Shown here: one piece after another, positions 43,132 through 51,426 of the stretch
Layout of the letters: each line of letters begins with the position of its first letter
Position numbering within the stretch: position 1 is the first letter of the stretch
Assembly: GCA_031546985.1 (NCBI GenBank)
Contig: JAVBJN010000044.1
Coordinates: 13,726-77,725 of the forward strand
DNA: 64,000 bases
Reading direction: 5' to 3'
DNA from: JAVBJN01 sp031546985
Lineage (GTDB): Bacteria; Bacteroidota; Bacteroidia; Chitinophagales; Chitinophagaceae
Notes under the pieces: model-generated
What the model saw: only the letters and a program-made list of their open reading frames with translations
What the model was told of the DNA's origin: nothing
Databases searched by the model: none
Made by a program: the position numbers and the translations under genes

Positions 43132-43995
43132 TTACCGGGCATACTCATCATCAAAATCCATTTTCTGATTGAGATTTTGGATTAATGCCTGCAAAAAAGG
43201 AGTTCTGTTCTTCTTTCTGAGACGGATCTCCTCATACATTTTGTAAATGTTGCCAAGGGGAGTATTGAACATAACCGAAAGTGTTTCTGCAATTTTCTTT
43301 ACATCTGTAGTTGCCGGGTACACAGCGCCAGCCGCATAAAGTGCATAGGAAAGCTCAACCAGAGCTACTTTAGGGGCAGACCACTCCAGGTTTGTTGCTG
43401 TTTTTATTGGGTTGGGTAAAATGTATTGGGGAGCGGTGATCTTGATTAACTCTGTCATCAAATATTCCTGGATCATTTCACCGGCCTTAATTTTAGAAGC
43501 GATGAAGCCGTAAGTAGTATAAAACTGTTTGTCTATAAGCCCATGATATTCGCTGACAAAGAAGGTGGGTTGATCTTTGGGGCGCATAAAATATTGTTCA
43601 TCCATATGTGTTGCTCCGCTGCGGTAGTACTGATAAAAATCTTTATGTCGGATAAAATGTTGACCGACCAATTTAAGGTGACGCTCAAAATGTTTCTTCA
43701 AAAATTCGGTACCACCGGTAGGCTTTTGCGTTTCTATCTCAAAGATCCGTAGATGATAGATGAACAGTTTATAAATATCTGGTTTGATCTCCTTGAAAAA
43801 GCGAATCTCTTCTGAAGCATCGGCGAAACCATTATCAACAATAAACTGCTTCAATTCCTGAAGGTATTGTTGAATAACATGCACCGCCCGCTGTGCGTGC
43901 TGCATTGTGTTGGCCGAAGATGCTTCGGTGTCTCTCAACTCTGCATGGAGACGTTTGCATAAATCATCAGTAAAGGCAGTCATTGTTTTTTCCAT
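43132..43995 (-). CDS. rteC: RteC family regulator
   Basis: About 287 aa with ATG 43995 (MEKTMTAFTDDL). The long helical middle with RFFKEIKPDIYKLFIYHLRI and YYRSGATHMDEQYFMR, and the C-terminal helix-turn-helix-like part (GNIYKMYEEIRLRKKNRTPFL), match RteC, which in CTnDOT activates excision. A separate ATG at 43983 is possible. It supports the view that the surrounding DNA belongs to a conjugative element. Confidence 0.85.
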   Translation of the reverse strand: MEKTMTAFTDDLCKRLHAELRDTEASSANTMQHAQRAVHVIQQYLQELKQFIVDNGFADASEEIRFFKEIKPDIYKLFIYHLRIFEIETQKPTGGTEFLKKHFERHLKLVGQHFIRHKDFYQYYRSGATHMDEQYFMRPKDQPTFFVSEYHGLIDKQFYTTYGFIASKIKAGEMIQEYLMTELIKITAPQYILPNPIKTATNLEWSAPKVALVELSYALYAAGAVYPATTDVKKIAETLSVMFNTPLGNIYKMYEEIRLRKKNRTPFLQALIQNLNQKMDFDDEYAR

Positions 43996-44012
43996 AGGAA
44001 GAATCTTTAAGG

Positions 44013-45521
44013 TTAGCAACAATAGAAGTAGGCCAGTGGGATGCAATACAACATCGGCCAAAAGGTTTTAAGGAGTATGGTTGATAAACTTTTTATAGAT
44101 TTTTCAATATCTGGAAGTGATAACGATCCAAAGCCTAAGCGGACAGTTTGAGGATGGATTTCACCAAATGTCATTTTACTGATAGTTGGAACCCATATTC
44201 CATGTCGTTGCAGGTATTCAGGAAGTGAATGTCCATTTGAGAAATTGCGGTGTATGCCCCAGATAGCAAGGCCAGCTTTAGGAATTGAAAAGGAGAATGA
44301 ATTATTGAAATAAGCCCGGATGGTAGATGAAATCAACTCGCGTTTTTCAAGATAAAGATGTTGTGCTTTGCGGTTGAAATGTGTTATTACACCTTCCTCA
44401 AGTAGAGCTACTGCAGCTTGACCTAATATGAGATCCTCCTGCATAACACCTCTGTACAGTGTTTGAAGAGATTGAATGAATGGCTCCGGTCCCGTAACAA
44501 AACTCATAAGGCTCAATGGAGGGAGCGTTTGGTTGATTACGCCCATATAGATGATATTGCTGTGGCCGGAAGCGGCTAGCGGTAGCAACGGCTCGTAGGT
44601 GAATTCCTGGTCGTAGTCGGATTCTATTATGGCGAACTTGTATTTTTCAGCCAAACCAATTAATTCAGACCTCCTTTCTGGCGATAAGGTTGCCGTAGTG
44701 GGATATTGACAACGAGGATTCACATATACTGCTTTTATCTTTTTTTGTTTGCAGAGCAACTCGAGTGAGTCGGTTTGAAGGCCATTGTTGTCTGTGGGCA
44801 AGATAGCCAGTTGCGCACCTGCATTGCGTAAGATGTGATAAACTTTCGCTGAACCAGGCTCCTCTATGGCAATGTATTCTCCTTTTTTGATGAGCGCTTG
44901 TACAACCAGGCGCAAGGCCATTTCTTTGCCAACAATAAAACACAACTGACTGGGCGAAATAGTCATGCCTCGCTGTTGGTGAAGCATGTGGGTTATCGAT
45001 TCCATCAATTTATAAACTACTTCCCTATTGAAGAAATCGGGCTTTTTCAACCGAGCTTGTTGATTGAAAATTCTTTTATAGGTGCTGGTGAATGGGATAA
45101 GTGGCGCTAGCATCGGATCGGGCAGACCATCATCGAATTTGTACAGCCAGTTTCCTTTTGGCATTCTTTCTGTATCAGGTGCGTCGGTGAAACGGTTGAA
45201 TGAAAAAGTTGGAGAAGATGACAGTTGTGATTTGTTAGGCGATGCGGCGGTTGATTTTTTCTTTTTTACTTCACTGACAAAGGTTCCTTTCTGTTTTTCA
45301 GTATATAGTTTACCAATACTGATTAATAGGTCATAGGCTTGTACAACACTGTCCCTACTTACTTTCAGGTGTTGCGCAAGCTCCCTGGAGCCGGGCATAA
45401 CCATGTCTTTTGCCAGGCGGCCGCGATCAATTTCATGTTCAATGGTTGAAGCGATTTGTTTGTAAATCGGCTTGCTTCTGTCTAGTTGAATTTCAAAAAA
45501 AGTAGTCCAATAACGTAGCAT
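44013..45521 (-). CDS. MocR-type regulator with aminotransferase fold, PLP lysine absent
   Basis: A 502-aa protein. An N-terminal GntR-type winged helix (IYKQIASTIEHEI, SRELAQHLKVSRDSVVQAY, about 19-65) is joined to a fold-type I aminotransferase domain (SPSQLCFIVGKEMALRL, VNPRCQYPTT, IESDYDQEF). Where MocR proteins have the PLP-binding S-K-x-L motif, this one reads YMGVINQTLPP, with Gln331 in place of Lys. The domain therefore cannot form the usual Schiff base and may bind another ligand. It ends just before RteC. MocR-like genes near RteC are common in Bacteroidota elements. Confidence 0.8.
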   Translation of the reverse strand: MLRYWTTFFEIQLDRSKPIYKQIASTIEHEIDRGRLAKDMVMPGSRELAQHLKVSRDSVVQAYDLLISIGKLYTEKQKGTFVSEVKKKKSTAASPNKSQLSSSPTFSFNRFTDAPDTERMPKGNWLYKFDDGLPDPMLAPLIPFTSTYKRIFNQQARLKKPDFFNREVVYKLMESITHMLHQQRGMTISPSQLCFIVGKEMALRLVVQALIKKGEYIAIEEPGSAKVYHILRNAGAQLAILPTDNNGLQTDSLELLCKQKKIKAVYVNPRCQYPTTATLSPERRSELIGLAEKYKFAIIESDYDQEFTYEPLLPLAASGHSNIIYMGVINQTLPPLSLMSFVTGPEPFIQSLQTLYRGVMQEDLILGQAAVALLEEGVITHFNRKAQHLYLEKRELISSTIRAYFNNSFSFSIPKAGLAIWGIHRNFSNGHSLPEYLQRHGIWVPTISKMTFGEIHPQTVRLGFGSLSLPDIEKSIKSLSTILLKTFWPMLYCIPLAYFYCC

Positions 45522-45806
45522 ACAAATTTGATTTTTGGTTTAACAATTGGCTTGTGGGAAGGGGTAATAAAATCAAAAAGATACGAATGTGAGGATCCTG
45601 TTCTTGGTAATTATGGTCAAATGTAATTATTCTAAACAATTGTCCAACTGGCAGGAGGGAAAATTAGCGAACTGGAGGGTTTTGTATATTGTATTATTTT
45701 TCAGTATGTATACGAAGTAGCCAATTTATTTATTTTTATATTTTTGTCATGTATATCCGTTAATTAACCGGTTGATTATTCGTAAAAATACGATGTGTAA
45801 TTCCGA

Positions 45807-46451
45807 ATGATACAGTTGTTCAACCTAAACCATTATCCTATGAAATACGAAATGTCTAATCTGGAGAATGCTTGCATTGAGTTGTTGTCGGATTCTAAAA
45901 CAGCGCTGGAGAATAGTCCTGACTGGCAGCAAGATATGTTGGAAGAAAAGGATCGAATACTACAGTCTTTTTTACGGGTAACGGTGAACACAAAGGATGG
46001 ACATTCGTTAAAGAAATATTTGCTGGCTCACCGAAAATCTTGCGAACAGATTCAAAAGAAGTTAGAAAAAAGTCCCCGTGAAAATGTAGTCTGGATGAAA
46101 AAGTCTTTTGTGCTTCAATTGTGTATTGACAATCTTCTTGAATTTATTAACCAGCAATTTGAGGAGTATGAGAAGGCAGGCAAGATTGTAACGACGCTTT
46201 CTGTTAAAGAACTTGCGTTGGTCTTCCGGTTATTCATGGAAGAAGGGATAATAAAATCCAGCATGAAAAAAGGCATTGCGCGATTTGTGGTTGAAAATAT
46301 AAGGCTTGCTCACAAAAATGCGGATGAGGCGCTCTCTATTGAACACTTTTATACATCATTGTTTGTTTCCAATGCAGTTACCTTAGATGCCATTGGAAAG
46401 CTTTATTACCGGATGGCCGCACGTATCAATAAAATGAAAAAAGAAGGATAA
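45807..46451 (+). CDS. Helical protein of unknown function, divergent from the MocR gene
   Basis: A 214-aa soluble, mostly helical protein. The start may be ATG 45807 or ATG 45840 (MKYEMSNLENACIELL). The C-terminal half has LSVKELALVFRLFMEEGIIK and FYTSLFVSNAVTLDAIGKLYY. The build is like the helical C-terminal part of RteC-type proteins, but I cannot assign it. The gap 45522-45806 to the MocR gene is AT-rich and holds a near-palindrome (TAATTAACCGGTTGATTA, 45761-45778), a possible operator. Confidence 0.55.
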   Translation: MIQLFNLNHYPMKYEMSNLENACIELLSDSKTALENSPDWQQDMLEEKDRILQSFLRVTVNTKDGHSLKKYLLAHRKSCEQIQKKLEKSPRENVVWMKKSFVLQLCIDNLLEFINQQFEEYEKAGKIVTTLSVKELALVFRLFMEEGIIKSSMKKGIARFVVENIRLAHKNADEALSIEHFYTSLFVSNAVTLDAIGKLYYRMAARINKMKKEG

Positions 46452-46669
46452 AATCGTCTTTTAATAGGGTTGTGAATAAAAAAGATACTGAATTTAATCT
46501 TGTTAAAACCAATAGATTAGGCCAAAATCTACTAGGCTTTTACTAGACCCTTGGTTTGGAAGTATTGAAAAAAGTGCTTCACTTTGACTTTACAAACCGG
46601 AAGAAGACTATCAGCAATGGGATTAGAAGATGAATGGAGTTGTTGCTTGTACAACCAAAGCCTTCTACT

Positions 46670-47113
46670 ATGAAAAAGATCTCAGTTGAAATTGTGTGTG
46701 CGTTACTCGTCTTACTATGGGTGTATGTGGCAGTGAGTAAACTACTCGATTATGGCACATTTGTTTCGCAGCTTGAAAAGTCGCCATACACAACTGGCTA
46801 TGCAGAATGGGTTGGCTGGTTGGTACCCGCAGTGGAACTGATTACTGCAATGGTTTTAATAACTAGACTTGGCCGTATGATTGGGCTATACAGTTCCCTC
46901 TTTCTATTGCTGCTATTTAGCGGGTACATTTATGCCATACTCAACTACAGCTACTTTATACCTTGCTCGTGTGGTGGGATAATTTCCAAAATGACTTGGG
47001 AGCAGCATTTAGTCTTTAATCTTGTTTTTGTTGGGTTGACAATCGGCGCAATTCTGTTGTCAAACACAAGTAAGCAAAACCACAGCAGTGAAGCTGTCTT
47101 GCTGCGAAGCTAA
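46670..47113 (+). CDS. MauE/DoxX-like redox-associated membrane protein
   Basis: About 147 aa with ATG 46670 (MKKISVEIVCALLVLLWVYV). Four membrane helices, and between the last two the CSCGGIISKMTWEQHLVFN motif typical of MauE-like proteins of Bacteroidota, with a Cys-x-Cys pair that may exchange electrons. It begins a short gene set with a DUF6520 peptide and an unknown exported protein; a TlpA thioredoxin lies on the other strand close by. ATG 46634 is an alternative start. Confidence 0.75.
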   Translation: MKKISVEIVCALLVLLWVYVAVSKLLDYGTFVSQLEKSPYTTGYAEWVGWLVPAVELITAMVLITRLGRMIGLYSSLFLLLLFSGYIYAILNYSYFIPCSCGGIISKMTWEQHLVFNLVFVGLTIGAILLSNTSKQNHSSEAVLLRS

Positions 47114-47220
47114 TAGGCAATAAGCTGTCAAACAATACTCCAAATTTTTTATAGCTATAAACAGGGAAAGCCGAAAACCTGTATTAGAGTAGGCATATCT
47201 ATTTTCCAAAATCATTTATC

Positions 47221-47442
47221 ATGAAAAAACATCTGAAACTCGGCCTCGTGGCCTTTGCCCTGCTGGGCGCAGTAAGCGCATTTGCTACCAGTAGCACTCT
47301 CAATGGCTGGTTCAACCCAAGTGGAACTCCTATGACTGATGCTGAAGTTGCTTCAAACTGCCGTGTACAGCAAAATCCCATTTGTGCAATCCATTTTACA
47401 AATGGTGTGCAAGATGCAACACGCTATCAGAAACTTCCTTAA
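47221..47442 (+). CDS. DUF6520-family small exported peptide
   Basis: A 73-aa protein with a signal peptide (MKKHLKLGLVAFALLGAVSAFA) and a mature part of about 50 residues carrying two Cys (SNCRVQQNPICAIHF). These small peptides recur next to MauE-like genes in Bacteroidota. The pair of Cys and the redox-type neighbours suggest a disulphide substrate. Function unknown. Confidence 0.7.
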   Translation: MKKHLKLGLVAFALLGAVSAFATSSTLNGWFNPSGTPMTDAEVASNCRVQQNPICAIHFTNGVQDATRYQKLP

Positions 47443-47446
47443 CCTG

Positions 47447-47485
47447 TTAGCAAGCCGCCTTTATGGCGGCTTGCTAATTTCTAAT
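47447..47485 (+). terminator. Rho-independent terminator after the DUF6520 gene
   Basis: A 13-bp perfect stem (TTAGCAAGCCGCC / GGCGGCTTGCTAA, 47447-47459 and 47465-47477) with a 5-base loop and a T-rich tail, five bases after the stop. Confidence 0.8.
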
Positions 47486-47520
47486 AATTAACCTCTGCAA
47501 GCATTTTAACTCTATTATTT

Positions 47521-48597
47521 ATGGATATGAAACGACAATTGATAATCATAATAGGATTAGCATTGCTTGTAATCGTAGTTGTAAGATTTATGATGGCACG
47601 TGGACAACCGCCTGAAGGACAGTTTACTCGTGAAATGAAGCATGTTGTTATTGAACAGCATCAACGAATAAGGCTAAAATCAAAAACGCTGCGTATTGCT
47701 GGGATTACAAATAGTAGATTATTTGTGACTAGTATGAGAGCTGAGAATCTAATGGATGTAAATTATTTAACTGGTTCAGTTGCTGAATATGCTTTGCCGG
47801 ATAGTACTATGTTAAAAAACGTTGGGGGAGACTTTCATACCAGAATAGATTCCCCATTTATTTACTTGTTTTCTCCAAATGAAAAGACGATTTATACTGG
47901 CACGCTTTCCACAAAAAAAATGGTGCCACATCGCCTTCCGTTTATGTATACAAGAGCGGTTCCAATAAGTCCTGACCTTTGCGTAGTTAGAGCATATTCA
48001 AATGATGTAGAGGATCAACTTTTTTATTCAGTTAGGCTTTCGACTTTGGACATAAAAAAGGAAATGAATATTTCTACTTTATTTGGAGATGGTGGCCTAC
48101 AAACTGACGGGATGCTTTTCTATGATCGTGAAAGCGGTAGCTGTATATATCCATACTACAAAATGAATTCAATATTCGTATTTGACACAAACTTGCAATC
48201 AGGAAAAGTCGCTTTTACCATTGATAGTTTGACAAAACCTAGTATAACCTCTGCTTTTACTGAAGAAAAAGGCATTCATAAACAGATTACAACTAAAGGC
48301 CCCAAATTAATATTACATCAACTTGGGGCTCTTTATAATGGAAGTTTTTTTGTGGTTTCAACTATAATGGCGGCCAATCAAGTGCAAAGTGTTTTTGATG
48401 ATAATTTCACTATTGATGTATATGATGTGGCTACTTTAGTGTACAGGTTCAGTTTTTACATTCCCAAATCCGATAGGCATATTAGAGATTTTGCTGTCAC
48501 AGATGGGGGTGTCCTGGTTTTGTACGAAGACTATATTGAATCCTTTTCTACCAATGATTTGCTTAATGGCCTTTCTGCGACCTCCCTTATTTTCTGA
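47521..48597 (+). CDS. Exported or membrane-anchored propeller-like protein of unknown function
   Basis: A 358-aa protein with an N-terminal hydrophobic anchor (LIIIIGLALLVIVVVRFMMA) and a soluble part made of short beta blades (RIAGITNSRLFVTSM, FIYLFSPNEKTIYTGTL, DFAVTDGGVLVLYEDY), resembling beta-propeller or BF3164/6-bladed lipoproteins that occur beside DUF6520 genes. Its last 67 bases overlap the end of the convergent TlpA-like gene. No catalytic motif seen. Confidence 0.6.
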   Translation: MDMKRQLIIIIGLALLVIVVVRFMMARGQPPEGQFTREMKHVVIEQHQRIRLKSKTLRIAGITNSRLFVTSMRAENLMDVNYLTGSVAEYALPDSTMLKNVGGDFHTRIDSPFIYLFSPNEKTIYTGTLSTKKMVPHRLPFMYTRAVPISPDLCVVRAYSNDVEDQLFYSVRLSTLDIKKEMNISTLFGDGGLQTDGMLFYDRESGSCIYPYYKMNSIFVFDTNLQSGKVAFTIDSLTKPSITSAFTEEKGIHKQITTKGPKLILHQLGALYNGSFFVVSTIMAANQVQSVFDDNFTIDVYDVATLVYRFSFYIPKSDRHIRDFAVTDGGVLVLYEDYIESFSTNDLLNGLSATSLIF

Positions 48598-50003
48598 GCT
48601 AAATCTTTGGGGGTAAAAAGAATAGAATTGGGCACTCTTGATTCCACAATATTCCCATTTCTATCTATTATAATCAAGGTAGGATAGCTCTCGATTTGAT
48701 AATGTTTGATTATTGGGTGATCATAACTTTCGGCACCTGTGTACAAGTTTATGGATTCATTAGAAGTATAATCCCCTGACTGAAGGCTTTCAATCCACCA
48801 ATTCCGCTTCGCATCTGGTGAAATTGATACAAATTGAATCTCTTTTATGTCTCGTAAAAGCATAATAGTGGTATCCATTCTTTGTTTTAATAACCTGCAA
48901 CCCCCGCATCCCGAAAACCAAAAATCCAGAACAACAACTTTTCCCTTAAAATCAGTTTGCTTCCACGATTTCCCGCTGCTATCCTTCAATGTAAAATTGA
49001 ATGCTTCAGCTCCAGGAACTAAATTTTTTCGAGCAGATTGATAATACATGATCAGAGATTGGTATTCTGGTTTGTTGCCAGCAATCTTTTTGAAATCGAC
49101 CATTACCTTATCTGCAATAGTTGTGTCAAATGTGTCTTCTTTAATATGTCCTTCTGTATAATCATGCAATAATAGAGCTGCTGACCTTCCGTTATATTTG
49201 GATTTTATGTAAGCATAAACTAACCACCCTGTATTCACTTTTTCAGGATACCTAAGAGATGTTCTCAGGCTGGCAAAAGTTAATATAGCACTTCGTAGTA
49301 CGGCTGAGGTTAATTCTATTTCATTTCTATTGATTTTATTTTCTAATTTGAGTTTTTGAAAATACTTTTTTGCACTTACTTTATCTGTCTCAGATAGGCT
49401 CTGTATGGCGTTTAATTTCCCAGCCATAACACGCCCATTAATGTCAGCCTTTATTAGTTTATAGGCTAACTCTGACACGTTTTTTTTATGTCTTTGTAGT
49501 ATTTCTTGATAACCAGATTCAAGACGATCAAAGTATGCCAAGGTGCTATCAATATTCGTATTGCATTTGCCCAATTTTAGGCGCTCTTTTGCAAGAGCCC
49601 AAATACAATTTAATTTGGTAGCTCCATTTCCAGAGAATCTCATTTCCCTATCTTCCAATACATTAACAGAAATACTATCCCCTGGCTCAAGGAAAAAACT
49701 CATTCGTTCGGTATTTGGGCGCTCCAGTGTATAGATTAGATTTTGTTTTCCAGTTGAAGGAAGTATCAAATTGAAATATTGTATTCGGGATAGTTGAGTG
49801 TCGATCTTAAATGTCCCTGAATCTATTTTGAATTGCATACTGGAGCTGGGATATGGACTATTGTATAAATCAATACGCCCAATGTTGTTGGATGATTGTG
49901 GGAGTTTCCCCTGTATAATTGTCCTAACATGCGTGGTCTGTTGTCCAAAAGAAGTAAGCGTACAATGGATAAATATTATTGCAAATACAATTTTTACGTT
50001 CAT
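48531..50003 (-). CDS. TlpA-type thiol-disulphide oxidoreductase
   Basis: A 490-aa exported protein: signal peptide (cleavage near TSFGQ), a DUF4369-like beta domain and helical middle (about 25-330), then a thioredoxin fold: NFTLKDSSGKSWKQTDFKGK, VVLDFWFSGCGGCRLL (redox CGGC near 376-379) and YPTLIIIDRNGN with the cis-Pro. It probably keeps thiols reduced or swaps disulphides in the periplasm. It follows susD by 46 bases in the same direction, so it is part of the Sus-like operon. Confidence 0.82.
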   Translation of the reverse strand: MNVKIVFAIIFIHCTLTSFGQQTTHVRTIIQGKLPQSSNNIGRIDLYNSPYPSSSMQFKIDSGTFKIDTQLSRIQYFNLILPSTGKQNLIYTLERPNTERMSFFLEPGDSISVNVLEDREMRFSGNGATKLNCIWALAKERLKLGKCNTNIDSTLAYFDRLESGYQEILQRHKKNVSELAYKLIKADINGRVMAGKLNAIQSLSETDKVSAKKYFQKLKLENKINRNEIELTSAVLRSAILTFASLRTSLRYPEKVNTGWLVYAYIKSKYNGRSAALLLHDYTEGHIKEDTFDTTIADKVMVDFKKIAGNKPEYQSLIMYYQSARKNLVPGAEAFNFTLKDSSGKSWKQTDFKGKVVVLDFWFSGCGGCRLLKQRMDTTIMLLRDIKEIQFVSISPDAKRNWWIESLQSGDYTSNESINLYTGAESYDHPIIKHYQIESYPTLIIIDRNGNIVESRVPNSILFTPKDLAQKIREVAERPLSKSLVEKDSI

Positions 50004-50049
50004 CGGTCTTAAATTTTATTTTTATCGAACGGCGCAGAATTTTACGGCA

Positions 50050-51408
50050 TTAATTGCCTTCAATATGTAAAAGGGCAGGGTTTGCAGAAATTTGAGCCTC
50101 AGGTATTGGAAGCAATGTATCTGCAGCCTGCCAGTTACTTCCTTTAACTGGCGCCAAAATGCTGCTCGTAATGCCCCATCGTTTTAGATCAAACCAACGA
50201 TGACCCCATTCACAAAACAACTCCGCCTTGCGTTCTGTTTTTAAAGTATCCATAAATGATACCTTAGACATATCAATGGGCAAATCTGGCAGACCTGCTC
50301 TTGGATGTAGCATGTTTAGATCCTTAGCGCCTCCTTCTGTATTGTTTTGTTGGGCTCTTGCTTCTGCGCGTATAAGATATTGTTCCGCTAAACGAAATAC
50401 TACGTAATACTCCGTTTTTGTCGAAGCATCAGCATCGTTTCTATATTTATATGGATAGGCATAATCTTGTCCATTAATTATATTGGGACCTATCCAGGAT
50501 TTCAATCGTAGATCATTTTTTTGAGCCCCATCCTTTATATTATCCTGCAAATAAAAGTTGGGAATTGTTGTAGTACTATATGGGATATAAAAAATGGCAT
50601 CCCAAGTATAGTTATTGAACGGAATCAATGTTAGTTGCCAAATAGTTTCGTTACTATTTTTGAGGAACACGTTTTGAAGGCTGGATTCCAAGCTATATGT
50701 TCCAGATTGGATGATGGCTGTAGCTGTTGCCTCCGCTTCCTTCCATTGACCAGTATAAAGATATATCCTTGAGAGCAATGCCTGAGCTGTCCATTGATTA
50801 GGCCGTGCCCGTTCAGGAGTGACATATGTTTCAGGCAATAATTTTATCGCACTTTGCAGGTCTTTAATTACCTGACTGTAAATTGTTTTAGTTGCTGCTC
50901 TGGGTAGGGTTGCATTGACCTTGTAGTCTGTACTGACAGCTAGCGGTACTGGTCCAAAATAGTTAACCAGATAAAAATAGTTTAGTGCTCGTACAAATAA
51001 TGCTTCTCCAGTAAGCTGGTTCCGCGACCTTTCGCTTACAGTCTTGGACTTTTCTAAACCTGAGATGACCGAATTTGCATTGTAAATAGTGGCATAAAAA
51101 AAGCTCCAGAATGAGTTTAGTTCCAAAGAGGATGATAATACCTCATTTTCGTAAAAATCCTTATATGGTAATTGGCCCGAGATAAGCTCATCAGACAAGC
51201 AGCTCCCATAGATTCCTGACAATCCACTTAAAGGTTTGGGAAGTTGCATGATGTCAGAGTATATACCGACCATTGTAGCCGTAGCTCCTATATCGTCAGA
51301 AAAGGCTAAGTCTGATAAAACCCTATTGGGTGGCGGATCAATGGTTATAAACTTTGAGCAAGAGAAATTTAGTATGACTATGATAAGAAGTATATGAGTG
51401 AATTTCAT
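50050..51408 (-). CDS. SusD/RagB family outer-membrane lipoprotein
   Basis: A 452-aa lipoprotein with lipobox LNFSCS (Cys about 17), TPR-like helices (ALFVRALNYFYLVNYFGPVPL, WTAQALLSRIYLYTGQWKEA) and the C-terminal KTERKAELFCEWGHRWFDLKRW, all diagnostic of SusD. It caps the SusC channel and selects the substrate. It lies 18 bases after the SusC gene. Peptide or glycan substrate cannot be told, but no glycoside hydrolase lies nearby. Confidence 0.92.
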   Translation of the reverse strand: MKFTHILLIIVILNFSCSKFITIDPPPNRVLSDLAFSDDIGATATMVGIYSDIMQLPKPLSGLSGIYGSCLSDELISGQLPYKDFYENEVLSSSLELNSFWSFFYATIYNANSVISGLEKSKTVSERSRNQLTGEALFVRALNYFYLVNYFGPVPLAVSTDYKVNATLPRAATKTIYSQVIKDLQSAIKLLPETYVTPERARPNQWTAQALLSRIYLYTGQWKEAEATATAIIQSGTYSLESSLQNVFLKNSNETIWQLTLIPFNNYTWDAIFYIPYSTTTIPNFYLQDNIKDGAQKNDLRLKSWIGPNIINGQDYAYPYKYRNDADASTKTEYYVVFRLAEQYLIRAEARAQQNNTEGGAKDLNMLHPRAGLPDLPIDMSKVSFMDTLKTERKAELFCEWGHRWFDLKRWGITSSILAPVKGSNWQAADTLLPIPEAQISANPALLHIEGN

Positions 51409-51426
51409 AAAAGCTAATTTTATAGT

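Noticed and set aside
44013..45521. A metabolic aminotransferase
   Set aside because: The N-terminal winged helix and the missing PLP lysine speak for a regulator without enzyme activity.
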